Under the pieces are notes generated by a model, which was not told where the DNA came from, ran no database searches, and worked only from the letters and a program-made list of their open reading frames with translations. The position numbers and the translations under genes were made by a program. Shown here in pieces: positions 1-7,619 of a stretch of 19,264 nt of DNA; position 1 is the stretch's first letter, and the number at the start of each line of letters is the position of its first letter. This stretch comes from Methylophilaceae bacterium UBA5127 (lineage in GTDB: Bacteria > Pseudomonadota > Gammaproteobacteria > Burkholderiales > Methylophilaceae): assembly GCA_002414145.1 (NCBI GenBank), contig DHYP01000022.1, forward strand, positions 23,693 to 42,956. The letters run 5' to 3'.

Positions 1-812
1 ATAGAAAAGTAGCCTTTGTTGGTGGCATTAACATTATTGATGATTATGACATTCCCAATCACGCCCCCAACAATGTGCCTCCGCGCATCGATTATGCTGT
101 ACGCATAGAAGGCAGTCTGCTACCGACAATTGCAGCAAGTACAGACACGCTTTGGCGGCGTATTGCGTGGATGCATCTGCAGCCGATACAAACAAACGTT
201 CTCAGCAACACGCCTAAGTCCACCACTCAAAACGGGATGCGTGCAGCGTTTATTCTTAGAGATAATCTGCGGCATCGGCGCGATATTGAAGATGCCTATT
301 TAATGGAAATAAATGCTGCCAGCACTGAGATTTTGATTGCCAATGCCTACTTTGTGCCAGGTCGAAGATTCAGACAAGCATTGTTAGCCGCGGCCAAAAG
401 AGGGGTCAAAGTAAAGTTACTATTACAGGGACGCATGGAATATTTTTTAATGTTTGCCACGCATGCTTTCTACAGCCAGTTTTTAAAAAATAACATTGAG
501 ATTTATGAGTATCGCAAAAGCTTTATGCACTGCAAAGTTGCAATTATTGATCGACACTGGGTTACAGTCGGCTCCTCCAACATTGACCCATTTAGCCTTT
601 TCTTAGCCTACGAGGCAAATGTCATGATTCAAGACACAAGCTTTGCCCAAACTTTATATGCAGATGTTGCATCTCACATAGCGCAAGGGGCTTATCCCAT
701 ATTACCAAACGAATGGCAGTCAAGAAGCAGACTACAGCGTATCGCATCTTGGTTAGCATTCGGCTTTGTGAGAGTTTTTTTAGGAATTATTGGACAATCA
801 AATGAACATTAA
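1..812 (+). CDS. clsB: Cardiolipin synthase B, C-terminal part (5' end outside window)
   Basis: This is a phospholipase D superfamily enzyme that would make cardiolipin or related phospholipids at the inner membrane. The frame is open from the left edge (first full codon at base 3), so the GTG at 75 is internal and the start lies upstream. The first visible residues (RKVAFVGGIN) match the tail of the first HKD motif. A complete second HKD motif, HCKVAIID followed by GSSNID, is encoded from about 528. About 269 residues are visible, against roughly 410 for E. coli ClsB. A hydrophobic C-terminal stretch (WLAFGFVRVFLGIIG) could touch the membrane. It stands apart from the EPS genes in strand and role and probably marks housekeeping sequence beyond the cluster. 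The family call is firm; ClsB rather than another PLD-type synthase is an inference. Confidence 0.85.
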   Translation, partial: RKVAFVGGINIIDDYDIPNHAPNNVPPRIDYAVRIEGSLLPTIAASTDTLWRRIAWMHLQPIQTNVLSNTPKSTTQNGMRAAFILRDNLRHRRDIEDAYLMEINAASTEILIANAYFVPGRRFRQALLAAAKRGVKVKLLLQGRMEYFLMFATHAFYSQFLKNNIEIYEYRKSFMHCKVAIIDRHWVTVGSSNIDPFSLFLAYEANVMIQDTSFAQTLYADVASHIAQGAYPILPNEWQSRSRLQRIASWLAFGFVRVFLGIIGQSNEH

Positions 813-846
813 CCGTTCACAGCAACGACAAGCAACTAAAACAGAC

Positions 847-1431
847 TTACTGAATCTTGCCTAGTGCTTCACGATACTCTTCCAGTTTAGCCTGATAATT
901 TTCTGCTTCACCAAATTCTAAAAAGCGCGCATAACGCGCATGTGACCCTACAATTTTTCTTGCATGTTTGATTGGACAAAAATACTGCTCTGTTCTCGCT
1001 ACGATTTCACTAATATAAGTAATCATGCCAGACCCATAAGCACAATATGTACAGTGAAATTTTTCTATAAAATTAATATAATCAAGGTGTTGCCGATCAA
1101 AAACAATATAATCAGAACGGCGAACTTTTTTGATTCCATAGATTGGAAAACAGGTCAGCTGATAAAACGAGATAAACAAATCCGTGATTACTAAAGGAAT
1201 AATCATCGCGTAAATAATAGGTCCAGTGATTAAATTTTGCGGGCGACTCGCCAACCAGCGAAAAAAACTTCTCTTGAACTTTAAATGTGTTTGCTTGATA
1301 GACTGCTCAAACTCAACACGCTTACCTTTGACTTGATAAAACATCGTAAATTGTTGATCATTCAGTGCTGTACGCAACTCATCCTCAAGCTGCGTTATTT
1401 GGTCAAGTAACTGCTGAATGCGCTCGCTCAT
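847..1431 (-). CDS. Conserved membrane protein of unknown function, coiled coil plus Cys/His motif
   Basis: I do not recognise an assigned function. Residues 1-50 are rich in E, Q and K with heptad-like leucines, suggesting a short coiled coil. Residues about 66-92 form one long or two short hydrophobic membrane segments. After this comes a soluble C-terminal part with conserved-looking cysteines and histidines: H126-C127-x-x-C130, then C152-P-I-K-H156. This could bind a metal, but the spacing is not a standard zinc ribbon. I have an impression that proteins with the phrase ARTEQYFCPIKHAR are widespread as hypothetical proteins in proteobacteria. The ATG start is supported by an AGAGG Shine-Dalgarno (complement of 1439-1443) seven bases upstream. 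It is divergent from the small gene at 1595 and lies 34 bases past the convergent clsB stop. A link to EPS is not shown. Confidence 0.8.
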   Translation of the reverse strand: MSERIQQLLDQITQLEDELRTALNDQQFTMFYQVKGKRVEFEQSIKQTHLKFKRSFFRWLASRPQNLITGPIIYAMIIPLVITDLFISFYQLTCFPIYGIKKVRRSDYIVFDRQHLDYINFIEKFHCTYCAYGSGMITYISEIVARTEQYFCPIKHARKIVGSHARYARFLEFGEAENYQAKLEEYREALGKIQ

Positions 1432-1547
1432 CTCAATACCTCTATCATATAATCCTCAACAAGGTTAGCATACTAGAAGAACTTAGATAGAATTAATCAA
1501 CGCTGTCTTGCAGACTTTCATAAATATTTAACACTATATAAATTTTT

Positions 1548-1560
1548 TTGACACTATAAT
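1548..1560 (+). promoter_or_regulatory. Possible sigma-70 promoter element upstream of small gene
   Basis: A perfect TATAAT at 1555-1560 lies in a very AT-rich stretch, 34 bases before the TTG start at 1595, so it could be a -10 box. A perfect TTGACA at 1548-1553 is only one base away, so the two cannot act together as a -35/-10 pair. Using that TTGACA as a -35, the best downstream hexamer is GATACT at 1573-1578, at a long 19-base spacing. Either reading is possible and neither is strong. Confidence 0.3.
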
Positions 1561-1594
1561 CGCCTAGCCGAAGATACTGCGATAAGGAAAAAAA

Positions 1595-1834
1595 TTGAAA
1601 ATTAAAATAGCAAGCGATGAATACCTAGAAAAAGCCAAACATCTGTCTGAAGAAGAAATGGAAAAGCTTCAATTTAGAATGCGTGGCAAACTTTTTCGCC
1701 GTGCGGAGGACCAAAAACTCACCATGACTGAAGCAATTGCAATTCAATTAGAAATTGAAGATATGGAACTGCAAGAATGGCGCAAAAAAAGACAAGAAAT
1801 GTTAGCCAGTGATAAGGGTGACAAGAAGAAATAA
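1595..1834 (+). CDS. Small charged protein of unknown function
   Basis: A 79-residue, highly charged protein with no cysteine, no signal peptide and no membrane segment. It appears mostly helical (KHLSEEEMEKLQFRMRGK, then LEIEDMELQEWRKKRQEM) and ends in a lysine-rich tail. The start is TTG at 1595. It is preceded by an AAGGA Shine-Dalgarno at 1584-1588 with six bases of spacing, and an in-frame TAA at 1583-1585 rules out a longer form. It is separately transcribed, divergent from the gene at 847-1431 and convergent with the end of the EPS operon. I cannot name a family. A small cytoplasmic regulator or nucleic-acid-associated protein is only a guess. The ribosome site and the codon-consistent sequence make it likely to be a real gene. 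Confidence 0.65.
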   Translation: MKIKIASDEYLEKAKHLSEEEMEKLQFRMRGKLFRRAEDQKLTMTEAIAIQLEIEDMELQEWRKKRQEMLASDKGDKKK

Positions 1835-1890
1835 CAACCGCTTTGCTTTCTCATAAATCAATCATCAATTTGCAATAAGCGTTGCCAACG

Positions 1891-2994
1891 CTACTTAAAA
1901 ACACCGAGGACATCAATAGATAGCTTTTGCCAACTGTAGTTGTTCTCTAATATTTTTCTGCCATTCAAGCCCATCGCAATTGATTGTTTTGAATTAGAAA
2001 GCAGTTCTAACACCCGATTGCTCATCCCCTCAAAGTCATTGGGAGAGACGACAAGTCCATTTTCACCATCACGCACCAAATCCTGATAAAACAAAAAATC
2101 CCAAACGACCACTGGCAACTGCATCGCCATAGCCTCTAAACATGTCCCTGGCAAGCCCTCATAATATGAAGTAGACGCATACACATGACTGCGATTGTAA
2201 TAACTTACCATCTCATTAAATGGCACCTTACCCGCCAAATATACATTATTCGATAACCCAGATAATTCAGACTTGACCCACGCGTCATCATCGCCATACC
2301 CCACAATTGCAATACGAATATTAGGATTTTTACTCACTAATATTTGAATCAATTGCACCATGGCGCGACTACCTTTGCGGCGCTCTATCCTGCCACAAAA
2401 TAACACATCGATATTCTTTTCAATCCGATCATCTGGATTAAACAAACGAATATCTGCGCCATTCGGGATCACAGTAATCGAGCCATTAAACCCATATCGC
2501 AACACCTCTTGCCTGCCTTGCTCGGTCAAACTAATCACTTTTTTAGTTTGCACAAATATCCTGCGTTCCATCCAAGACTTAATCGCAATAGAAAGCTTGC
2601 TCCATTGACTTTCAAAATGCTTAGTTTCGTAAAAATTACCAGACATTCCTAAATATGTAGTATGTGCGGTTAACACGATTGGGATTTTTTTCGGCAAAAA
2701 CAGGCCTGGAATCAATGGTGGAAAATGGAAATTCACCCACTGAATTTTGCCAGAATCATAAAGCTCAATTAACAATTGGCGCGCCTGTAAACTCCAGCTC
2801 AGCAAATTAAAGCGGCTAGAAGTAAAAGGAATATGGATGATTTCCACACCTGAATACTCACGGGGCGTTTTGTGTTCATCCCCAGTTATTAAGTAAATGG
2901 TAGGATGGTTTTCTGGTAGATTACTGAGAAAAGAATCTAAATAACGGGCAATGCCGCCAACGCCGTAAAATTGAGGGTAAACAATTGCTAGCAA
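1891..2994 (-). CDS. GT4 family glycosyltransferase, last gene of the EPS operon
   Basis: A retaining GT-B glycosyltransferase of family GT4 that should transfer a sugar from a nucleotide-sugar to the growing lipid-linked EPS unit on the cytoplasmic face. The N-terminal glycine loop (YGVGGIARYL, residues 10-19), CGRIERRKG (about 200-208) and the complete E279-x7-E287 motif in YYEGLPGTCLEAMA are visible. The length of 367 residues is normal. The start is TTG at 2994. The stop codon of the preceding gene (3001-3003) lies in frame just upstream and blocks extension, and starting at TTG keeps the usual first beta strand LAIVYPQF. No clear Shine-Dalgarno is present, so translational coupling to the upstream acyltransferase, whose stop is six bases away, is likely. 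Sugar specificity cannot be read from the sequence. Confidence 0.9.
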   Translation of the reverse strand: MLAIVYPQFYGVGGIARYLDSFLSNLPENHPTIYLITGDEHKTPREYSGVEIIHIPFTSSRFNLLSWSLQARQLLIELYDSGKIQWVNFHFPPLIPGLFLPKKIPIVLTAHTTYLGMSGNFYETKHFESQWSKLSIAIKSWMERRIFVQTKKVISLTEQGRQEVLRYGFNGSITVIPNGADIRLFNPDDRIEKNIDVLFCGRIERRKGSRAMVQLIQILVSKNPNIRIAIVGYGDDDAWVKSELSGLSNNVYLAGKVPFNEMVSYYNRSHVYASTSYYEGLPGTCLEAMAMQLPVVVWDFLFYQDLVRDGENGLVVSPNDFEGMSNRVLELLSNSKQSIAMGLNGRKILENNYSWQKLSIDVLGVFK

Positions 2995-3000
2995 CTTAAT

Positions 3001-4026
3001 CTACTTTTTAAAATATAACCAACTTGGTGGAAAGAATAAAAAATTTAACTTTTGCTTCGTGATGTTCATAACTAACAAAGGTAAAAAAATACCAATTACT
3101 GAGCCTGATATTAAATGAATATAAATATCATCAACTTGTAAAAACTTTTGCAAAAGAACTCTAACTCCACTCGCAACTAACACATGCATTAAGTAGATGG
3201 TCATTGACGAGGCACCCAAAATGGCGAGCCAGTTTATACGATAGTTAGACAATATCATTGAGAGAGAACTAACAAACACTATTGAAACTAGAGCAAGGGT
3301 AAGACCTAGCCAATCATGCTTAGTCAAGAAAGTCTCTCCAAGTACAAAATGAAAATACCACTGAAAAGCTATAAAAACTAAAGTAGCAAGTGGGAATATC
3401 ACTTTGTTGTATCTCACAAAAAAACTCTTTTTATATTGGAAAAAAATTCCAAAACTAAAAAAAACAAAATTAAAGACTACATGTTTAACTGCTGGGAAAT
3501 AGAATAAATCTCCGTTAAATTCGAAGAAAAATCCTTTTAAGCTATACAGAATTGCTGAAATTAAAAATATAGCCAAATAAAATCTAGGGGCTAGATTTTT
3601 ATACATAGCTATCCCTAGTAATGTCATTAGGAAAAGAGCATACAAAAACCAAAATTGTGCCCTAGGTGCCCACAATAGAGCCAAAACTTGTGCTAGCGTC
3701 GTATGATTATTGGAGTAGCTAGAAAGTGCCACCTCAATAAGACCTTGCAGTAATGACCAAACGATATAAGGATAAAATATCGTTTGAGCCTTGTTTAATA
3801 TCACTCCATTTACATCTCTTTTCTTTAAAGAGCTGATATAAAAAAGCCCAGATAAAAAGAAAAAAAGTGGCATATGAAAGCTATATATGAAGCTATCGAG
3901 TAAATAATGAGCCTGTTCTCCGTATGTAATCCCTGATGCGAAAACACCTCTTTCAACATGCCCATAAACTACTAAGATTATGCCAATAGCCTTAGCGTAA
4001 TCAACCCACAGCTCCCGCTCTAACAT
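3001..4026 (-). CDS. Acyltransferase 3 family membrane protein (sugar O-acyltransferase)
   Basis: An integral membrane acyltransferase of the acyltransferase 3 family, which typically O-acetylates or otherwise acylates sugars of surface polysaccharides. The N-terminus WVDYAKAIGIILVVYGH with His23 is the usual family signature, and a MPLFFFLSGLFY segment follows. About ten hydrophobic helices fill the 341 residues, and the opening resembles the fucose 4-O-acetylase-like branch of the family. The ATG at 4026 begins a sequence matching other members. It lies 15 bases after the upstream GT4 stop and seven bases before the next start. Its composition is much more AT-rich than its neighbours: rows at 3421, 3481 and 3541 have about 18-28 % G+C by hand count, against over 50 % at 4201. 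This suggests separate acquisition. Confidence 0.88.
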   Translation of the reverse strand: MLERELWVDYAKAIGIILVVYGHVERGVFASGITYGEQAHYLLDSFIYSFHMPLFFFLSGLFYISSLKKRDVNGVILNKAQTIFYPYIVWSLLQGLIEVALSSYSNNHTTLAQVLALLWAPRAQFWFLYALFLMTLLGIAMYKNLAPRFYLAIFLISAILYSLKGFFFEFNGDLFYFPAVKHVVFNFVFFSFGIFFQYKKSFFVRYNKVIFPLATLVFIAFQWYFHFVLGETFLTKHDWLGLTLALVSIVFVSSLSMILSNYRINWLAILGASSMTIYLMHVLVASGVRVLLQKFLQVDDIYIHLISGSVIGIFLPLLVMNITKQKLNFLFFPPSWLYFKK

Positions 4027-4041
4027 TTACATTCCATACAT

Positions 4042-5238
4042 TTATAAATTTATTATTTTTTCAGTTTCGGATACAAGCCTAGCCCAACTGTAGCCACATA
4101 CAATTTTTTCGCGAGCCAATCCCTCTAAACGTGCTCTTTTTTCATGGTCAGATAATGTGCTAACCAACGCATCTGCTAGACTGTTAGCATTTCCAGCTGG
4201 CACTAAGACTCCTGTCACATCATGCTCAACCACCTCAGGCACACCACCCACTCTTGTGGCTACCAAGCATGTGCCAGATGCCATGGCTTCTAACACCACT
4301 AACGGGCAAGGGTCTTGCCATACTGAGGGCACCACGACCACATTTACCGCTGAGTACAAATACTTAAGCTTTTCGTGCGGGATAAATCCTGTAAAGATAA
4401 TGGCGTGGCTGACTGCCTGTGCCAATTTCACCAAAGACTGCTCATACTCTGTCTTGATGGCACCTTCAAAGAATGAGCTCCCTGCAATAATCAGTCTTGT
4501 GTTGGGCATTTGCGCATGCACTTTGGCAAAAGCCTCTATCAGCACATGCACACCTTTTTCTGCATTCAATCTGCCCACATACAGCAAATAACTGTTTTCT
4601 TTTTCTATCTGCACAACCCCTTCCAGCGCAGTAAGTGCTTGCTCACCATAAGGCTTAAATATCTCTGGATCAGTGGCATTAAACACTACGGTAAACTTAT
4701 CTGCATACTCAGGAAAGTGGGCAACGGCTGTAGATTTAATATACTCGCTGACGCAAATTACCTGATCTACCTTGGCGAGTGCTTTTCTATAAAGCCATCT
4801 AAATGCCGCATGCGTTAAATGCTCATTATGCATATGCAACACCAATTTTTGCGATGCGCGCTTTTGCATAAACAATAGAAGATTAGGCTCGTTATGCACC
4901 ACCACAATATCAAATGACTGTGTGTACTTAGCCACGCGCCATGCGTAAGCTGCCACATTTTGAATTTTGGCAACATAACGTAGCGGGTTGCGCCAGCTCA
5001 CACGCGCCTTAAGTGCGTGAAATGCGTTTTCTAATGGTGTCCATGGAATCCCAATATACTGAATACCAGCCAAGCCTGCTGCATCGGCTGGGCGAGAGAT
5101 TATCGTAATAGCATATTTAGTTTGATCTAAGCGCGCAGAAACTTCATGCACCCAATGTTCAACTGCCCCTCCCTTTACAGGCGGCACTGGCAATAGCTCT
5201 GGCACGATGATTGCCAAACTTTTTTTCTGTAGATTCAT
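4042..5238 (-). CDS. GT4 family glycosyltransferase
   Basis: A GT-B fold, GT4-type glycosyltransferase of 398 residues, of normal length. The N-terminus carries the donor-loop region PPVKGGAVEHWVHEV (residues 19-33), and the middle has VGRLNAEKGVHVLIEAF. The C-terminal nucleotide-sugar motif reads SVWQDPCPLVVLEAMASG. Here the first glutamate of the usual E-x7-E pair is aspartate (D309), while the second (E317) is kept, a conservative change. The overall pattern recalls the spore-coat-SA-like branch of GT4. The ATG at 5238 is 20 bases after the stop of the upstream glycoside hydrolase gene. It would add one sugar to the EPS repeat unit on the cytoplasmic side; donor and linkage are unknown. 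Confidence 0.9.
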   Translation of the reverse strand: MNLQKKSLAIIVPELLPVPPVKGGAVEHWVHEVSARLDQTKYAITIISRPADAAGLAGIQYIGIPWTPLENAFHALKARVSWRNPLRYVAKIQNVAAYAWRVAKYTQSFDIVVVHNEPNLLLFMQKRASQKLVLHMHNEHLTHAAFRWLYRKALAKVDQVICVSEYIKSTAVAHFPEYADKFTVVFNATDPEIFKPYGEQALTALEGVVQIEKENSYLLYVGRLNAEKGVHVLIEAFAKVHAQMPNTRLIIAGSSFFEGAIKTEYEQSLVKLAQAVSHAIIFTGFIPHEKLKYLYSAVNVVVVPSVWQDPCPLVVLEAMASGTCLVATRVGGVPEVVEHDVTGVLVPAGNANSLADALVSTLSDHEKRARLEGLAREKIVCGYSWARLVSETEKIINL

Positions 5239-5258
5239 ATGATGATTGAATATATTTT

Positions 5259-7616
5259 TTATTCTGCTGCAATTTCAAAGTAAGTGGTTGCACCGTGCGA
5301 CAATTTGCGAACATCCAACTCAAACTCAATACTATCGCTGATTTGTTTCAATGCGATGGCATCTTGTCGCTGACCACGCAAGTTAACTGAATATCCTTTT
5401 AATTGGCTTTGGTTTGTATTTTTTAAAGCAAGCTTTACTTTATTGGCACGAATCAACACAGGCAGATGCCCTAAATCAGTTGCCTTAAAATTAGTATCAT
5501 CACTAAAACGCATATCACTATTTCTGGCATCTGTAGACAGCACAACCAGCATACGCTTGCTTGATAATAACGGCTGGTTATCCATGGCAGATACAGCCAC
5601 TAAAGCACCGCTTTCGGCAGAGAGCACTTTGAGCAAATTTAAATTGATGGGTTTGGTATCGTCAAACACCACTGCTTCTGTTTTAGGTGTAATAACAGTC
5701 ATCCATTTTTCTTGCGCATTTAGCACCAATTCACCCGTATCGCTTTGGTAAATACCTTCATCTGCACTGGATAAATTACCAGTTGGCAACCAGCCAGCCT
5801 CTTTTAATATTTGCAGTCTGGCAGACCAGCGCTCATCTGCAAGTGCTTTTATTTTACTAGCCTTGTATGCCACCCCTGGAGCGTATTTTTTCATCAAACT
5901 ATCCAACTTAACACCCGTGCTGCCCGTCACTTCTACAGGCTTAAGCACACCCTCTTTTTTAAGCTTTAACCCTTGCTGGTTGTAATCTACCTGACCATCA
6001 TATTGAGTTTGCTTAGCTTTAGAAAAAGTCTTGCCTTGCCAATCTAAGCCTATCCCAGTCACTAATCCAAGCTGAGAAATATCAGAAGGCGTATTCCCTA
6101 AATATGCACTTTTAACAAAAGCATCGTCACTAGTTAGATTAATACCCAATATATGTTTTGCAGGTGCCACATCTCCACGCACATAAAGTAATGCTGCTAA
6201 AGTTTCCGTGGCGCGTGCAATTGGGTCTACCCCCACATTAAATGGCTGAATAATCATGTCTTTACCGTTTAAGCTTGAGTAACTTAGACTCACTGCGCTT
6301 GAGTGCTGACAAATCCCATCCCAACCTTGAAAAGCTGCATAAGCTGGCAATGCCAGCCCATTTTCTCTGCGATATTGGTTCCAAAATACTTGCCCATGCT
6401 CTGTCACTGTAAATGGTTTGCCGATGTGTTTTGCAGACATTAACTCCCTGATATATACAGCACCTGTTTGTAGCATACTATCTTGCCGTACCCGAATATC
6501 TTGCGCACTGTAATATTCTGGATGGCCAAAGTAATTATGCATATCCACCCATTGCAGTTGCCCACGACTTGCCTGAGAGGCAGGGGAGTGCCAGACATTA
6601 TAGGCGGTGACTAGCCCTTGATAACCTAAACGTCGTAAATACAGCGTCATCCAATCCACAGTCTTTTTTTCTGATTCAAAAAAGAATTGCTGCGCATCTG
6701 CCATGCGTTTTGATGTCCAAGCATCTGGGGCGGGAAGGTTAACAGAACCGCTATCTACACTTTCATCCGCCTTAAGCTCACTGCCCCAAGCTGATTTTAG
6801 CGCTGTATTATTACCGTATTTAGTCTTAAGCCATTTTGCAAAATGAAGCTTTACTTCTGGTGCAACACCGTTACGATTGACAAACACCAAGTTATTTTCA
6901 TTGACTAAGATAATACCTGCCAAGGTAGGGTCTTTGAGTATAGAAACGCCCGTGTACGGATTCACACTGCCATACATGGTGGACATCAGTTTTTTCCAAT
7001 GCGCCTGCTTTTCTGTATCAAAATAAACGCCTAAGCCTAAGCCCTTTTTGCCTATCCAGCGCTCGCTCACATTACCATAGCCGCCGTTATCATTGCTTAA
7101 ACCATTTAAAATAAGATAAATGCCATTTTTTTTAAGGGCAGATACCAAATAGTAAAATCGGTCTAACTGCTCTGGATTATAGTCAAAATCACCCTTGCGC
7201 TTATTCATAAGAGTTAACTCTAGGAAATCCAATCTCGCCATGTTATAACCGCGTAAGCGAAACTGTTCAACATAGAGGTCAATAATTTTATGGCTAGGGA
7301 TTTCCATGCCAAAACTAATTGAGCCTATCAAAAACCGCTGTGGCCTATCTGATTTATTTTCCAGTACAAATCTACCATCTGCATTAATAACAACACGTTG
7401 GTCAGTTAACTTTTTTTCTGAATTAATATTTGAAAAATCTAAGATGGTTGAAGGCTCTACTATTAGAGAAGTATCTTTAACTGCAACCCAATCTTCTGCT
7501 TTAGCAACAGACAAAAAAACCATTAAGATAAAAAATACTTTTGTACTTTGAATATACAAATCCTCAAATAAATTTGGCTTAAATCGTTTAGCCTTGGTAT
7601 TGTCGGTATTAAACAC
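5259..7616 (-). CDS. Secreted clan GH-A-like glycoside hydrolase in the EPS operon
   Basis: A 785-residue exported protein. A hydrophobic segment (VFFILMVFLSVAKA, residues 27-40) followed by E41 looks like a Sec signal with cleavage after AKA. Residues about 95-440 read as a (beta/alpha)8 barrel of the GH5/GH39/GH42 type. VNEN places N239-E240 at the strand-4 acid/base position, and VTEHGQ places E406 at the strand-7 nucleophile position. The rest (about 440-785) includes probable beta-rich accessory domains. The start is GTG at 7616, with AGGA about eight to nine bases upstream, three bases after the previous stop. This leaves an unusually long 26-residue n-region, so a TTG at codon 20 is an alternative start. 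By analogy with PslG-type enzymes it may cut, trim or release the polymer in the periplasm. The exact GH family is uncertain. Confidence 0.8.
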   Translation of the reverse strand: MFNTDNTKAKRFKPNLFEDLYIQSTKVFFILMVFLSVAKAEDWVAVKDTSLIVEPSTILDFSNINSEKKLTDQRVVINADGRFVLENKSDRPQRFLIGSISFGMEIPSHKIIDLYVEQFRLRGYNMARLDFLELTLMNKRKGDFDYNPEQLDRFYYLVSALKKNGIYLILNGLSNDNGGYGNVSERWIGKKGLGLGVYFDTEKQAHWKKLMSTMYGSVNPYTGVSILKDPTLAGIILVNENNLVFVNRNGVAPEVKLHFAKWLKTKYGNNTALKSAWGSELKADESVDSGSVNLPAPDAWTSKRMADAQQFFFESEKKTVDWMTLYLRRLGYQGLVTAYNVWHSPASQASRGQLQWVDMHNYFGHPEYYSAQDIRVRQDSMLQTGAVYIRELMSAKHIGKPFTVTEHGQVFWNQYRRENGLALPAYAAFQGWDGICQHSSAVSLSYSSLNGKDMIIQPFNVGVDPIARATETLAALLYVRGDVAPAKHILGINLTSDDAFVKSAYLGNTPSDISQLGLVTGIGLDWQGKTFSKAKQTQYDGQVDYNQQGLKLKKEGVLKPVEVTGSTGVKLDSLMKKYAPGVAYKASKIKALADERWSARLQILKEAGWLPTGNLSSADEGIYQSDTGELVLNAQEKWMTVITPKTEAVVFDDTKPINLNLLKVLSAESGALVAVSAMDNQPLLSSKRMLVVLSTDARNSDMRFSDDTNFKATDLGHLPVLIRANKVKLALKNTNQSQLKGYSVNLRGQRQDAIALKQISDSIEFELDVRKLSHGATTYFEIAAE

Positions 7617-7619
7617 TTT

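Noticed and set aside
75..812. GTG at 75 as the true start of the cardiolipin synthase gene.
   Set aside because: The frame is open to the left edge and the upstream residues match the end of the first HKD motif, so the gene is cut by the window.
1548..1560. TTGACA and TATAAT as a single sigma-70 promoter.
   Set aside because: Both hexamers are perfect but only one base apart; a functional pair needs about 17 bases of spacing.
1878..1892. Six-base-pair inverted repeat AGCGTT-gcc-AACGCT overlapping the stop of the last EPS gene, considered as a bidirectional terminator.
   Set aside because: The stem is short, the loop is only three bases, and neither strand has a following T run; it probably arises by chance.
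4157..4591. 144-codon plus-strand open frame opposite a GT4 gene.
   Set aside because: It lies wholly inside a convincing glycosyltransferase gene on the other strand and its translation shows no recognisable motif.
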